Assembly (NCBI RefSeq): GCF_008312935.1
Contig: NZ_VSZO01000053.1
Location: forward strand, 558,001-622,000
Direction of reading: 5' to 3'
Length of the DNA stretch: 64,000 nucleotides
From: Roseiconus lacunae
GTDB taxonomy: Bacteria; Planctomycetota; Planctomycetia; Pirellulales; Pirellulaceae
Shown piece after piece: positions 27,623-37,492 of the stretch. The notes below the pieces were generated by a model, which was not told where the DNA came from, did not search any database, and was given only the letters and a program-made list of their open reading frames with translations. The translations under genes and the position numbers were made by a program. Within the stretch, counting starts at the first letter, position 1. Every line of letters begins with the position of its first letter.

Positions 27623-28627
27623 TTACGCTTCCACCTTCGCCGCATCGGCGTCGTTGCCCTGACCGGCAACCGATAGAAAGGCGTCTTCCAGGTCCGTCGG
27701 AACTTCACGAAATTGCGATACCACTTGCCCTTGCTCGATCAAGTGAGCTAATAGCGGGGCGAGTTCCGCATCGGTCTTGCTGGTCGAGAAGCGAACAATT
27801 CCCTCGGCATGAGCCGCTTCGGCCGTCGTCTCGCCCGATGTACTTTCGAGCCAACGGTTGGTCACCGAAGTCGCTTGGTCAACTTTTTCGGCATTGACGA
27901 GCTGGACTTCCATTGTCCGTCGCTGTTTGATGTCAAGCATGATTTCGTCAACCGTCCCGAAGGCACGTAGTTTGCCTTTGGTGATCATCGCGACGATATC
28001 ACAGACTCGGGCTAGTTCCGGCAAAATATGGCTGGTAACGATAAGCGTCTTTCCCATTTCAGCCAGACGCAGAAGCATGATGCGCATGTCGATTCGAGCT
28101 TGCGGATCCAATCCGTTGGCCGGCTCGTCGAGAATTAAGACTTCCGGATCGTGCATCAAAGTTCTGGCAATCGCGACGCGTTGTTGCATCCCGCGACTGA
28201 GTGCGTCGACAAATAAATCTTTCATGTAGGTCGCACCGGCAATCTCCAGTACTTCGTCGATGCGTTTCATACGCGGACGGCGACCGATACCATACGCGGC
28301 GCCGAAAAAGTCGAGGTACTCGCCGACACGCATATTGTTGTACTTGCCAAAATCATCAGGCATGTAGCCGACGAGGCGTTTAATTTTACGGGCTTCGGTC
28401 ACACAATCGGCCCCGGCGATTCGTGCCGATCCACTGGTCGGCCGGGCCAAGCCGACAAGGATGCGAATCGTGGTGGTCTTCCCCGCCCCATTGGGACCGA
28501 TAAAGCCAAGAATCTGCCCGCGCGAGACCTGAATGGAAAGCGAATCGAGCGCCGTAAATTCGTCGTAGCGTTTTGTCAGTTCGTGTGTTTGAACGACGGG
28601 TTCGTCTGAAAGAGAAGGCTTTGTCAC
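27623..28627 (-). CDS. ABC exporter ATP-binding protein
   Basis: A 334-residue ATPase. Walker A is GPNGAGKTT near residue 44, the signature is LSRGMQQR, and Walker B plus D-loop is VLILDEPANGLDP. The C-terminal 100 residues form the extension common to ABC-2 exporter ATPases (CcmA/NatA-like). It starts with GTG at 28627. It is 69 bases after the 899-residue membrane protein and three bases before the permease in the same operon. Confidence 0.9.
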   Translation of the reverse strand: MTKPSLSDEPVVQTHELTKRYDEFTALDSLSIQVSRGQILGFIGPNGAGKTTTIRILVGLARPTSGSARIAGADCVTEARKIKRLVGYMPDDFGKYNNMRVGEYLDFFGAAYGIGRRPRMKRIDEVLEIAGATYMKDLFVDALSRGMQQRVAIARTLMHDPEVLILDEPANGLDPQARIDMRIMLLRLAEMGKTLIVTSHILPELARVCDIVAMITKGKLRAFGTVDEIMLDIKQRRTMEVQLVNAEKVDQATSVTNRWLESTSGETTAEAAHAEGIVRFSTSKTDAELAPLLAHLIEQGQVVSQFREVPTDLEDAFLSVAGQGNDADAAKVEA

Positions 28628-28696
28628 GGATGCTGTCGAAAGGCGGTAAGGAAGGGGCCCTAGATGGAAATTGCAAGTGTTGCACGAAAACTTGCT

Positions 28697-31396
28697 CTAT
28701 CGCACCACGCCCTCGGCATCGATCGTCAGTTGATCGATTTGCCAAGTTTTATTGGTGTTGTCTGATTCAAGAATGATGGGGGCTAGGCCCTCGGGGAAAT
28801 CTTGCGAGTTTGGCGACTCGCTTCCCGGGGTCGCGCGACGGCTTTGCTGTGGAGACGGTGCAATGGAGGAATCATCGCCCGGATCCGTCGGTGCACCGAC
28901 AGACACAGTCAAAACCAAGCCCCCGTGTTGATCGGTTTCCAGCACCGAAGGATCATCGATCGTAAAGCGAACCGTTCCCGTCGGGCTGTTTTCCTCGAAC
29001 ACCGTGGACGATTGGTCGCCATGAATCGCTTTGATCGTCACTAGGCGTTCGGGGGCCGAGATGCGAAGTGTGACGTTAACACGCTCCAAATCGACTTGCC
29101 CGATCGCAGTGGGAAAACGAAACAAAAGATCGGTTTCAGTTGACTTCGTCACATCGGTCAGCCACTTCCCACTGCGAGGATTGAAGAGTGCTGAGATCCC
29201 ACGATATTTGGCAAACGAATCGATCTCGATAAACGTCGATGGGATTCGGATGCGAGCCCCCGATTGTGGCGGAACGATCTTCACGGGGACCGAGACGAGT
29301 GCCGTTCCCGTGCGAACGAATGATTCGGAGATGCCCAGACCAATGTCTGTCGGGTCGGTCCAGTACAACAACTGAGTCCCGTTGGCTAAGAAACTTTGCT
29401 CTGCATCGGCGAACAGTTCTCGAAGTACTTCTTGTCGTTTTGATTGGGTGTCATCCATCAATGTTGCCGAAACGAATTGTCCGTCCGTCAAACTATCTTC
29501 GGCCCGAATTCGCACTTCGATCCTGTCGTCGTTGACCGATGACGTTGCGGCTGTATTGGCTGCTGGAAACGAGGCAAGAAAGGGATCTTCGATCGTTGCC
29601 GTCGCTGAGTTTGGAAAGCTGCCGAGGAATCCTGCTTCGTCAAAAGTACCGACGAGCGGATGAACCAATGACGCCGAATCGGAACCATTTTCTGTCGACT
29701 GGACGAACGCGGTCGAATCAGAAAACCAGTTTTCAACGGTACCGGGCGGCTGATCCGGTTGGATCCAGCGACTCGATCCGTTATCAAGCCACTGCGCTCG
29801 CTTGGTGCGGTTGCCGGACCAGTCGAGAGGTTGAACAAACGTGTTTGGGGCGGACGACAATTCAATCGGTATTTCCTCTTGGCAATAGACCGCGAAAGTC
29901 GATTGGATGTCTGCTTCGTTGGTCGCGTCGTTAAGCACAACTAGTTGTGCCGAAGCTATGGTTGTCGGAATCGATCCCGAGTTCATCTTGCCAATCCATA
30001 ACATCGCCGTACTAGAAATGATTGCGACCACGGGAACCAACAGCGCGAGTCGCTCAAGCCGTTGTTGACGCATCCACCAAAGTCCACCGAGGGCGATCAA
30101 GATGGTGTTGGAAACCATCAATAATGCCGCAATGCCTCGGCTCGGGATTTGATAGCCGATTTGGTCGTTGACCACGGGGACCATCGCCGTGACCGAATCG
30201 ATTGGTTTTGCACGAGGCTCGAACAAACGACGCGAGATTTGCCCCAGTCCGATCGACGCTCGACCTTCAGGAAGCATCCAGCCCTCGATTCCCAGCGTGG
30301 TAAACAAAACTTCGCCGTCACCGACCGGTTGCCAAAACGCCGCGGGCCAACCGTCGATCTGGCAACTGATATCGTCGGATTCAGTCAAGACCCGCACGAA
30401 GTCAACCGGACGTTCAGATTCCCATGATTCACTCGTGAAGTTTGACGAGTAAACAACGTCCGAGGTTTCGAGCTTGAATTGATTCAGTTGTGTCGCATCG
30501 GCGATATCGTAAACGGCATCATCACCAAGTAGTTCGCGGACAATTCCCGAATCGGTGCGATCAAGCATGATCCATAAGCGACCTCCGCGACGGAGCCAAC
30601 GGCGAATCGTGCCGACGCCTGCGGTGTCGTTTGAAAGTGAATTGCCGGCGATCACAATCTGATCGAGCTGGTCGAGGCCGCCATGGGTATCGGGAAGCAG
30701 GTTCGCTGCGAATGCGATGTTGGGTAATTCCATCGATTGTTGGATCGCAGTCGAACGACCGACATTGATGAAACTCATCAGAGCCTGTAAACGGTCGACT
30801 TGGCGTCCGGTAAAGTCAATCTCCGCCGCGTCAGAAATGACGCCTGTATTGATCTCCATTTCAGTCAACAACAGCGATCGCTCGACGATGGCCGAGTCTG
30901 TCCAATCGGGCCGCAGCGACTCGCCATCGGGGCCTTCTTCCAGCGACATCGTTGTCAGTGGGATGTTGACCCGTTCTGGATCTTGCTGAGGCGGTATCAG
31001 CACAGGCAACCAAGTTTTCCGGCGTGACTTGGCCGGAAGCCAAAACTTCGACGAGAATTGGACTTCTGGGTCTCCATCGATGTAGACCGAAACAGTCTCC
31101 GTCTTCTCTTCGTCGGTTCGGTTGACGCCGACGACACTCAGTGGCGTCCAACGATTCCCCGAAGCTCGTTGCACGATTGATGGTGCGATCGTGACTGACG
31201 TACCCTGCGGCCGAGGCTTCTCGTCATCAGTCGCTGGCATACTCGGCCGAGAGTCCCCTTGCCCGCCGTCTTGCGCGTCGGTTTGAGCGAAACAAACCGT
31301 CGAGAACAGACCTGCGCTTCCCGACAAGCAAACAAACGCAGCAATGCAAATCAACAGCGGTCGCGGCGCGAGAGGTCGAAACGGGGTTAGGGACAT
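28697..31396 (-). CDS. large exported membrane protein, first gene of the ABC exporter operon (GldG-like accessory)
   Basis: An 899-residue protein with an N-terminal signal peptide (MSLTPFRPLAPRPLLICIAAFVC...) and one or two central membrane spans near residues 425-475 (LMVSNTILIALGGLWWM; LLVPVVAIISSTAMLW). Before them, residues about 220-300 resemble the DUF4350/GldG type 'thiamine-amidotransferase-like' fold, with DQIVIAGNSL and a WLRRGGRLWIMLDR strand-helix. The C-terminal half is beta-rich. Its position ahead of an ATPase and ABC-2 permease parallels GldG-type auxiliary subunits; the assignment is inference. It is divergent from the amidohydrolase gene. Confidence 0.65.
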   Translation of the reverse strand: MSLTPFRPLAPRPLLICIAAFVCLSGSAGLFSTVCFAQTDAQDGGQGDSRPSMPATDDEKPRPQGTSVTIAPSIVQRASGNRWTPLSVVGVNRTDEEKTETVSVYIDGDPEVQFSSKFWLPAKSRRKTWLPVLIPPQQDPERVNIPLTTMSLEEGPDGESLRPDWTDSAIVERSLLLTEMEINTGVISDAAEIDFTGRQVDRLQALMSFINVGRSTAIQQSMELPNIAFAANLLPDTHGGLDQLDQIVIAGNSLSNDTAGVGTIRRWLRRGGRLWIMLDRTDSGIVRELLGDDAVYDIADATQLNQFKLETSDVVYSSNFTSESWESERPVDFVRVLTESDDISCQIDGWPAAFWQPVGDGEVLFTTLGIEGWMLPEGRASIGLGQISRRLFEPRAKPIDSVTAMVPVVNDQIGYQIPSRGIAALLMVSNTILIALGGLWWMRQQRLERLALLVPVVAIISSTAMLWIGKMNSGSIPTTIASAQLVVLNDATNEADIQSTFAVYCQEEIPIELSSAPNTFVQPLDWSGNRTKRAQWLDNGSSRWIQPDQPPGTVENWFSDSTAFVQSTENGSDSASLVHPLVGTFDEAGFLGSFPNSATATIEDPFLASFPAANTAATSSVNDDRIEVRIRAEDSLTDGQFVSATLMDDTQSKRQEVLRELFADAEQSFLANGTQLLYWTDPTDIGLGISESFVRTGTALVSVPVKIVPPQSGARIRIPSTFIEIDSFAKYRGISALFNPRSGKWLTDVTKSTETDLLFRFPTAIGQVDLERVNVTLRISAPERLVTIKAIHGDQSSTVFEENSPTGTVRFTIDDPSVLETDQHGGLVLTVSVGAPTDPGDDSSIAPSPQQSRRATPGSESPNSQDFPEGLAPIILESDNTNKTWQIDQLTIDAEGVVR

Positions 31397-31874
31397 AAGT
31401 CAGGATCAATCCGGGGCTGCGGACGGTGACTGCAGGCAAATGCCTCAGTCAAAGGAGGCGAAGCAAGATCCTAACGGTGTTTAACGGTAATTAAAACTGT
31501 CTAACACCCAGTTCAAGGTGATTTTAGGTTCAGTCGATTTGTGAACGCCAGAGTTTGTCCCGGTTAGCCAAATAAACCAGGGCCCATCAACCAATTCGAG
31601 GCTTCGAAATCGACGATTCCGCTTGTTTCTTCCGACGAACGGAGTTTTCCCCGATCAATGGAAGCTGGTCAGATTCGTTCGTTCGCGACCTATGGGTTTA
31701 CCTCTCGATGGCCCCAATACCACCCCTCTGTCGATGGCGTATAATTCGGGCCCAATGCGATGGTGAGATCTAGCAATCGAAGCCAACTTTGACATTCTTT
31801 CCGCAGCGCGATCATAGATGCCGCGCTCGGTTGCATTGGTTTCGCTACTGTGTCGCTTGAGGAGTGTTCGGTCA
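31397..31874. other. divergent promoter region, 478 bases
   Basis: Separates the ABC exporter operon (minus) from the amidohydrolase gene (plus). No gene, repeat or clear operator was recognised; an AT-rich stretch around 31475-31505 is a possible promoter element. Confidence 0.4.
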
Positions 31875-33293
31875 ATGAAAGGCGTTTTGTATCCGGTTCG
31901 ATCGCACGTCCATTCACTCGTGTCGACGATTCACGCACTCGGCGGCTGCCAATTGCGTTTACCTCAAGCGATATCGTGTTTGCCTTCTGTGACACTGAGG
32001 GTCGTTGGAATCGTCACGTTGGCCATGGGGGCTCATGCTCTTCCCGCCAGAGCTCAGGAAATGAACCTGGTCGCATCGCCACCGACGGATTCAACCATTG
32101 CGATCATCGGAGCAAAGTTGATTGACGGACGAGGCGGCCCCCCTGCAAACGATGCTTGTATCGTGATTCGTGGCGACCGAATCGCCGATGTCGGCAAGCG
32201 AACCGAGATCACGATTCCCGATGGAGCGACGGTGATCGATGCGGCCGGTAAAACTGTATTGCCAGGATTCTTTGATACCCACTTTCACTCTCGCCATTCC
32301 GTTGAGCAGCCAATCAAGTATGAACTGCATCATGGAATCACCTCGTTTCGTGATCCGGGCCATCCGTTTAAGTATTACGAAACTCTACTTTCCAGCAACG
32401 CACTGATCCCGCGAGTGTTCCTGTGCGGCGGCCATCTCGACGCACCGCCGGCGGTTTGGCCTGATCAAGCCGAAGTCATCACCTCCAACGCCGAAGCCAA
32501 ACAAGCGGTAGCCAGCCACGTTGCCAATGGAGCTTCTGCGATCAAGGTTTACTTTCGATTACCGCTCGAGCAAATTCGCGCCACCTGCAACGCTGCGCAA
32601 CAGCGAAACATTCCCGTGACCGCGCACCTTGAACTCGTCGACGCCGACGATGCCATCAAAGCCGGAGTGATTGGAGTCGAACACATCACAAGTTTTGGAA
32701 CCGCGATTGCTTCTGATGATCTATCCGAACGATTTAAATCCATCGTCAGCGAGGACTCGGCGGCTAGAAGGGAGTGGCGATTTCGTTTGTGGGCTCAAGT
32801 GCAAATCGAGAACAATCCCAAGGTTGACGATTTGATCGATCTCATTGTCAAACGTGAGGTCTTTGTATCGCCGACGCTAGCGATTTTTGAACGACGGCAG
32901 GGTGAGAAGGATGCGACGGAAACAGAAGTGACGGCATTTAAAAACATGATGGCTTTCTTCAAGCGTTGTTATCAAGCGGGCGCGAAAGTTGTTGTTGGGT
33001 CACATACCGCGGCACCCTATGCAAGCCGGGGAAAAGCATTTCTGCGTGAAGCGGAGTTGATGGTGCAGGCCGGCATGGAGCCGATCGATGTCCTGACCGC
33101 AGCAACAAAGAATGGCGCTGAATTCTTTGGTGTCGGCGATCGACTTGGCACGATAGAGACTGGAAAGCTGGCCGACTTGGTTATCGTCGACGGCGATCCG
33201 ACTGGGGCGATCAAGGCCATCGACCGCATTGTTGACGTCATGATCAACGGACAATGGGTGCCTGGATTGCCAAACTCCGTTTCGCAACAATGA
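31875..33293 (+). CDS. exported amidohydrolase-family protein
   Basis: A 472-residue metal-dependent hydrolase of the imidazolonepropionase-like amidohydrolase group. The start at 31875 is preceded by TGAGGAG. An N-terminal segment with a hydrophobic stretch ending in ALPARAQE suggests a signal peptide, though the N-terminus before it is unusually long. The beta-sandwich strand IIGAKLIDGRGG is followed by the metal motif HxH in PGFFDTHFHSRH; further ligand candidates are HLELVDAD, VEHITSFG and the GSHTAAPY segment. The C-terminus has the composite sandwich TGKLADLVIVDGDP. The substrate is likely a cyclic amide or dipeptide, not resolvable. It is monocistronic. Confidence 0.85.
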   Translation: MKGVLYPVRSHVHSLVSTIHALGGCQLRLPQAISCLPSVTLRVVGIVTLAMGAHALPARAQEMNLVASPPTDSTIAIIGAKLIDGRGGPPANDACIVIRGDRIADVGKRTEITIPDGATVIDAAGKTVLPGFFDTHFHSRHSVEQPIKYELHHGITSFRDPGHPFKYYETLLSSNALIPRVFLCGGHLDAPPAVWPDQAEVITSNAEAKQAVASHVANGASAIKVYFRLPLEQIRATCNAAQQRNIPVTAHLELVDADDAIKAGVIGVEHITSFGTAIASDDLSERFKSIVSEDSAARREWRFRLWAQVQIENNPKVDDLIDLIVKREVFVSPTLAIFERRQGEKDATETEVTAFKNMMAFFKRCYQAGAKVVVGSHTAAPYASRGKAFLREAELMVQAGMEPIDVLTAATKNGAEFFGVGDRLGTIETGKLADLVIVDGDPTGAIKAIDRIVDVMINGQWVPGLPNSVSQQ

Positions 33294-33684
33294 TGGGGGA
33301 GGACGCACGCGATCTTGTCCCGTTCGTTCATACGATCAGCGACAATGGCAATTCAAAACATCGATCGTGGTTTCGATTCTTGTGCTTCGTCAACCTTTGC
33401 AATCAGGATTAGCCGATTGCGTGAAGCTTTTTTTGCTGATTTTGCCGAGCGGATGCAGCGATGTACAAATACGAATCAGGACTAATAAGGAACACGCGCT
33501 CAACGGTCCACTCGTAAGACGCCAACGATTGAAAGGCTTTCAGGTTTTTTAGAACGAACGAAAGAGAGTCTGTTCCGTTACGACCGGAAGTGGCCAGAGA
33601 GTTGTGCCTCAAAAGCAAAACGCCTAGTCACTTCAATGACTAGGCGTTCGCAGGTTTCATCAAACGAAATGTTCGACGGGGCGA
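33294..33684. other. intergenic region between convergent genes
   Basis: 391 bases between the amidohydrolase and the Cys-rich protein. The only element recognised is the strong hairpin terminator at 33619-33648. Confidence 0.5.
33619..33648 (-). terminator. rho-independent terminator of the Cys-rich protein gene
   Basis: A perfect twelve-base stem AACGCCTAGTCA/TGACTAGGCGTT with a six-base loop. On the minus strand it is followed by TTGCTTTTG and lies 37 bases after the stop of the Cys-rich gene, a classic intrinsic terminator. Confidence 0.85.
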
Positions 33685-34041
33685 TCAGTCGCGAACAATC
33701 ACGCGACCGTGCTTGGTGATCACGATGTCGACACAGGTTCCGCAGCAAGCGAACTTGTAGGTCAAGATCTTGCGACCGAGGAAACCGCGGCGGCATCCGA
33801 CGTAGCATGGTGTTTGGCCTGCACACTCAGCCGGGACACAAACCGAAACGGGGTATTTGCAGCACGTGACAGGGTCGGTCACGCAGAACGAAACTTTGAC
33901 CGGAGGTGCTGGGCAGCAGACCGGTGCCGGCTCGCAGCAAGGTGTTGGCGCGGGGTCGCAGCAGCCAGCATTGGCAGCGGCGGGAGCAAGAGTCGACAAG
34001 CACAGTGCGGCGACAGCTACGAAAAAGGGAACACTTTTCAT
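33685..34041 (-). CDS. small secreted cysteine-rich protein
   Basis: A 118-residue exported protein. The ATG at 34041 has AAGGAA 8-10 bases upstream and starts a textbook signal peptide (MKSVPFFVAVAALCLS ... AAANAG). The mature part of about 93 residues contains 16 cysteines, many as CC pairs within Pro-rich spacers (CCDPAPTPCC, CCPAPP), then CxxC near the C-terminus. I do not recognise a named domain; Cys-rich secreted proteins are characteristic of planctomycete envelopes, so a disulfide-linked wall component is plausible (inference). Strong ribosome site and terminator suggest high expression. Confidence 0.75.
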   Translation of the reverse strand: MKSVPFFVAVAALCLSTLAPAAANAGCCDPAPTPCCEPAPVCCPAPPVKVSFCVTDPVTCCKYPVSVCVPAECAGQTPCYVGCRRGFLGRKILTYKFACCGTCVDIVITKHGRVIVRD

Positions 34042-34968
34042 CTGGAATTCCTTGCAATTTGAAGGTTGCAAAAACAGGTGCCAATTGAGGTGCCATGCAG
34101 AAAACAACCTGGGCACCGTTACAGATGGTTAAGCTTCGCCTAGCCGCAAAAACTACGCAAGTCCCCTAAAACGACACAATTGGGGAACTTCCGTTGCAGT
34201 TTCGATCGATTTTGACGCTTGGATAGCGATCACGCCCGAATCGACGGCGACCGTTGCAGATGGCGGCCACTCATCGAAGTCACTTTTTTGTTTCCGTGTC
34301 CAAGCGGATAGTGAGAATCGTTGCGGTGAGCAAACGGGAGGCGTTGGCTACGTACGGTGTTGACAACAGACGCACTGACCTCGCGCTTGCCGTGCTTGTG
34401 TTGGTACCAAGGTTCGATGAGATGTACTAACAGCCACCGTAGTTTGTACGCAACCGACACATGACCGAGTTTGAATGTCCCCAGCGATCGCTTCGGACGT
34501 TGCGTCGACTCGTCTTGATCGATGCGTCGGTGTGAGATCGAACGTCAACCTTTTGTGCTTCGTTACTAACGGCGTGTTGCTTCGCCCATCATGCTCCAAG
34601 GTGACTGTAACTTAGAACTTCGCTCCCACTAGCGTCTCGGTGCGTTTGAACGTTCGATAGGTGTTGGCGTTGGTCAACGCAGTGCAAGCGTGACCACGAC
34701 CACTCGGTTAAACCTGAAGTCGAATCGAAGCAAGATAATCGATGTGATCATGAAGCCTCATTCCGAACGCGGGCAACTTTAAAGTTGGTCGACAACAGTT
34801 GTCGGAGAGGCTCGGATCACGGCCTTATCGCTTAGTTAGTGATGAAGTATCGCAACTGGGGCACAAAGATTTGAATGTCGGGATGGGAGCGCATACACTC
34901 GCCTTGTCCCCTACGCTTTATCTTTAACGTTCTGTCGTTCCCGCCCGCTGATGTCCAAAGGTGAATCC
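34042..34968. other. 927-base divergent intergenic region, nothing firmly recognised
   Basis: Lies between the Cys-rich gene and the small lipoprotein. ORFs of 76 and 83 codons on the minus strand (34230-34599) overlap each other, lack ribosome sites and have no recognisable domains, so I treat them as non-coding. The first 120 bases should hold the promoter of the highly expressed Cys-rich gene. A regulatory RNA cannot be ruled out in a gap of this size. Confidence 0.4.
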
Positions 34969-35163
34969 ATGAAGTGTCTTATTCCATTTGTCTCTCGTTA
35001 TGCCGCTGTATTGTTGACCTCTGTTACCATCACTGTGGTTGGGTGTGGAACGGAGACAACGGAAACGGTGGAAGAAAACGAACTGGCAAGTTATTTGGAC
35101 GAGCATCCCGAACTAGCAGAGACGGTCGAAGACGACACCGATCCTGCCGAAAACAATGAGTGA
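34969..35163 (+). CDS. small lipoprotein
   Basis: A 64-residue protein that begins MKCLIPFVSRYAAVLL and reaches a lipobox VVGC at about residues 23-26, so the mature lipid-anchored part has about 39 residues. That part is strongly acidic (many Glu/Asp, Thr) and without a known domain. AAAGGTGA precedes the ATG at 34969. Small acidic lipoproteins next to prepilin-type genes occur often in Pirellulaceae; the DUF1559 gene follows by 335 bases on the same strand. Confidence 0.65.
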   Translation: MKCLIPFVSRYAAVLLTSVTITVVGCGTETTETVEENELASYLDEHPELAETVEDDTDPAENNE

Positions 35164-35498
35164 TTGATTCCATCGTGAACGGGAGCGTTGTTGGTAGCAC
35201 TCCCGATCATCGTTGACTCCCTATTCCCGAATATTTTTGATGAACCGTACGGAAAGCGATTGTCTGAGCTCGCGAGCCTTGGGCTCCGTCGACAACGCCA
35301 GCTGAATGCAAGGCGAGCTACGGCGAGCGTCATTGGCAGACGAGCCAGGCGGAATCCGTTTTCGAATCGGTTTTAATGCCGTTGCAATAACCGCACATTG
35401 TCTGCCGAATAGGCCGACCTCGTGTGCATCGAGCATCCAGACATAGTTGATTCGTTTTTCATGTTTGTTCTAGGACGCACTTTTATCGGGGACCGTTA
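35164..35498. other. 335-base intergenic region, nothing recognised
   Basis: Lies between the lipoprotein and the DUF1559 gene. It should carry the latter's promoter; no terminator or repeat was identified. Confidence 0.35.
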
Positions 35499-36746
35499 AT
35501 GAGAGTCGATACATTTAATCGCCGAGCAGGATTCACGCTTGTCGAGTTATTGGTCGTGATTGCGATCATCGGAATTTTGGTAGGACTGTTGCTTCCCGCC
35601 GTTCAAGCGGCGCGCGAGGCAGCCCGCAGGATGAGTTGCAGCAACAATTTCAAACAGCTTGGCCTTGCGCTGCACAACTACCATTCCGCGTACAAAATGC
35701 TGCCCAAACATATGGGTGGTACGTTTCAAAAGGTGGGTAGTACCGCGGTTAATCGGAGTCCAGGGCCGACGCCCCAAGCTGCATCGGGAACAAACCGAAA
35801 TGAGCTCAGTGGCTTGGTTGGCCTGACAGCTTATTTTGAGCAGCAGGGGCTATGGGACATGATTAGTAACGTGTTCGAAGTCCAATCCGGAACCAATTCG
35901 GGGACCTATTTTGCCGCGATGGGGCCAGACACAAACATGATTCTCTCCAATCATGCGGCCAACCAATATGACCCTTGGATGACCGAGATCCCAATGCTCC
36001 GCTGTCCGTCCGATCCGGGGGCCGGCTTGCCGGCGTCAGGCCGAACGAACTATGCGTTTTGTCTCGGTGACGCGCCGCGACAAACCAACGTCGGGCCAGA
36101 GAATCAGCTTGGTGTCATCAACACAGCCCGTTCAGAGCGAACGCAAGCATCCTGCCGAGGCGTGTTTGTTCCTCGTCGGTTTGTCAAGTTTCGCGATGTA
36201 CTCGATGGATTGTCCAACTCGATCATGATGGGAGAAATCAAGACGGATCTTGGCGATCGAGATATCCGAACGTTCATCGCCCGTAGCGGAGGGAATCTTC
36301 GCATCAACCCGGATTTCGCTAGCTCGATGATCGACCCAGAACGTCCACGCTATTGGCTTCCCGGAACCGCGGAAGCGTCCGCTCGCGCCGACAATCGTCG
36401 CGGTTACAAATGGGCCTCTGGTCGCGCCGCTTACACCGGATTCCATACGATACTTCCGCCGAACCGTCAATGCGCATCACACCAGAACGGTGACTTGTCT
36501 GCCGAATCCGTTTTGACAGCGTCCAGCAATCACCAAGGTGGCGTTCATGTTCTGTTTACAGACGGTGCGGTTGTGTTCATGACCGATTCCATCGAAGCCG
36601 GACAAAGCAATCATGCTACCGTACGGATCGCCGGAACTTCAGCCGAACCTACACATTCAACCGTGCCGGGTTCACAGAGTCCTTTCGGTTTGTGGGGAGC
36701 CTTGGGAACGCGTGCAAGTCGCGAAGTGATCGACGAAAGTTTCTAG
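35499..36746 (+). CDS. DUF1559 prepilin-type protein
   Basis: A 415-residue member of the PVC-specific DUF1559 family. The N-terminus has the type IV prepilin cleavage signal [20 protein letters not shown] at residues 9-28, with Glu at position 5 of the mature protein, followed by the helix [17 protein letters not shown] and the family motif [18 protein letters not shown]. The C-terminal region contains the conserved [19 protein letters not shown] segment. GGGGA precedes the ATG at 35499. These pseudopilin-like proteins are abundant in planctomycetes; their function is not established. Confidence 0.92.
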   Translation: MRVDTFNRRAGFTLVELLVVIAIIGILVGLLLPAVQAAREAARRMSCSNNFKQLGLALHNYHSAYKMLPKHMGGTFQKVGSTAVNRSPGPTPQAASGTNRNELSGLVGLTAYFEQQGLWDMISNVFEVQSGTNSGTYFAAMGPDTNMILSNHAANQYDPWMTEIPMLRCPSDPGAGLPASGRTNYAFCLGDAPRQTNVGPENQLGVINTARSERTQASCRGVFVPRRFVKFRDVLDGLSNSIMMGEIKTDLGDRDIRTFIARSGGNLRINPDFASSMIDPERPRYWLPGTAEASARADNRRGYKWASGRAAYTGFHTILPPNRQCASHQNGDLSAESVLTASSNHQGGVHVLFTDGAVVFMTDSIEAGQSNHATVRIAGTSAEPTHSTVPGSQSPFGLWGALGTRASREVIDESF

Positions 36747-36774
36747 TGTCTGATGACATCTGCGGTTTAGACAA

Positions 36775-36865
36775 GCCGAATAGCACTAGCCACGGTTTTC
36801 ATGCAATCACCGGGGCAAACGCCTGACGGCTGATCGGCCGAACCCAAACGTTGGGTCTCAATGGA
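36775..36865. repeat. REP-like palindromic repeat, copy A
   Basis: About 90 bases sharing the pattern AGCCG-TAGCC-CGGT-ATCACCGGGGC-GCTGAT-CGAACCC with copies B (38420) and C (42585). The left and right arms are partly complementary, so the element can fold into a hairpin. It lies just after the DUF1559 stop codon. Confidence 0.75.
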
Positions 36866-36906
36866 GCACTCGTCGAATGTCTTCGGTTGCTTGAGAACCA
36901 TAAGAA

Positions 36907-36942
36907 AAGCCCAGTGGAATCCGAGATGGCTTCCCTGGGCTT
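36907..36942 (-). terminator. probable terminator of the bacterioferritin-like gene
   Basis: On the minus strand AAGCCCAG pairs with CTGGGCTT across a 20-base internal segment that can partly pair too (GGAA/TTCC), and is followed by TTCTTAT. It lies about 60 bases after the stop at 37004. Confidence 0.55.
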
Positions 36943-37003
36943 CTCTATTGAACTCGCGCGGCATCCGATCGAAGTGATCTTCGCCTTTCCGAAAATGCCA
37001 TAC

Positions 37004-37492
37004 TCAGTTCTCACCACCGTCGTGCGGCGACGACATATGCTTGGCGATATAGGCGGGCTCGCCAATGCGTTCGAGAAGATCCAGTTGCAACTCCAGCCAA
37101 CCGATGTGTTCTTCTTCATCGATTGCGATGTCTTCAAACAAGCGTTTGGTTCCGATATCGGAATCCTCCGACGCCTGATGAGCTGCCTTGGTGTAAAACT
37201 TCACCGCTTGTTGCTCGTCTGCAAGATCGGTTTCGAAAAGTTCTTTTAGCGACTTCGCCCGTTGCGGCGGTTGATCGAATTCCATCTTTGGGTCGCCCTT
37301 GAGGAACATGATCCGCTCAAGAAATCTATCGGAATGCCCAAGTTCCTCCCTCATTTCATCCTTCATCTGCAGAGCGAGCAAGTCGAGCCCCCAGTCGTTG
37401 AGGACACTGGCATGCAACTGATATTGGTGAGAAGCGGTCAGTTCCATCGCCAACCCTTTTTGCAGGTTTTCTAAAGATCGTGCCGATGCCAT
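37004..37492 (-). CDS. bfr: bacterioferritin-like iron-storage protein lacking the haem methionine
   Basis: A 162-residue four-helix ferritin-like protein. The start is fixed at 37492 by AAAGGAGA upstream; the frame extends to 37636 without support. Diiron ligands of bacterioferritin are kept: Glu in AMELTASHQY, Glu-x-x-His in REELGHSDRF, Glu in ADEQQAVKFY and Glu-x-x-His in DEEEHIGWLE. The alignment ERIMFLKG/ERILFLEG shows that the position of the haem-binding Met52 of E. coli Bfr is Leu, so it probably stores or detoxifies iron without intersubunit haem. It lies downstream of an ArsR-type regulator on the same strand. Confidence 0.85.
   Translation of the reverse strand: MASARSLENLQKGLAMELTASHQYQLHASVLNDWGLDLLALQMKDEMREELGHSDRFLERIMFLKGDPKMEFDQPPQRAKSLKELFETDLADEQQAVKFYTKAAHQASEDSDIGTKRLFEDIAIDEEEHIGWLELQLDLLERIGEPAYIAKHMSSPHDGGEN

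Noticed and set aside
34230-34599. Two overlapping minus-strand ORFs of 76 and 83 codons
   Set aside because: They overlap in different frames, lack ribosome sites and show nothing recognisable; could be part of a decayed repeat but not supportable as genes.
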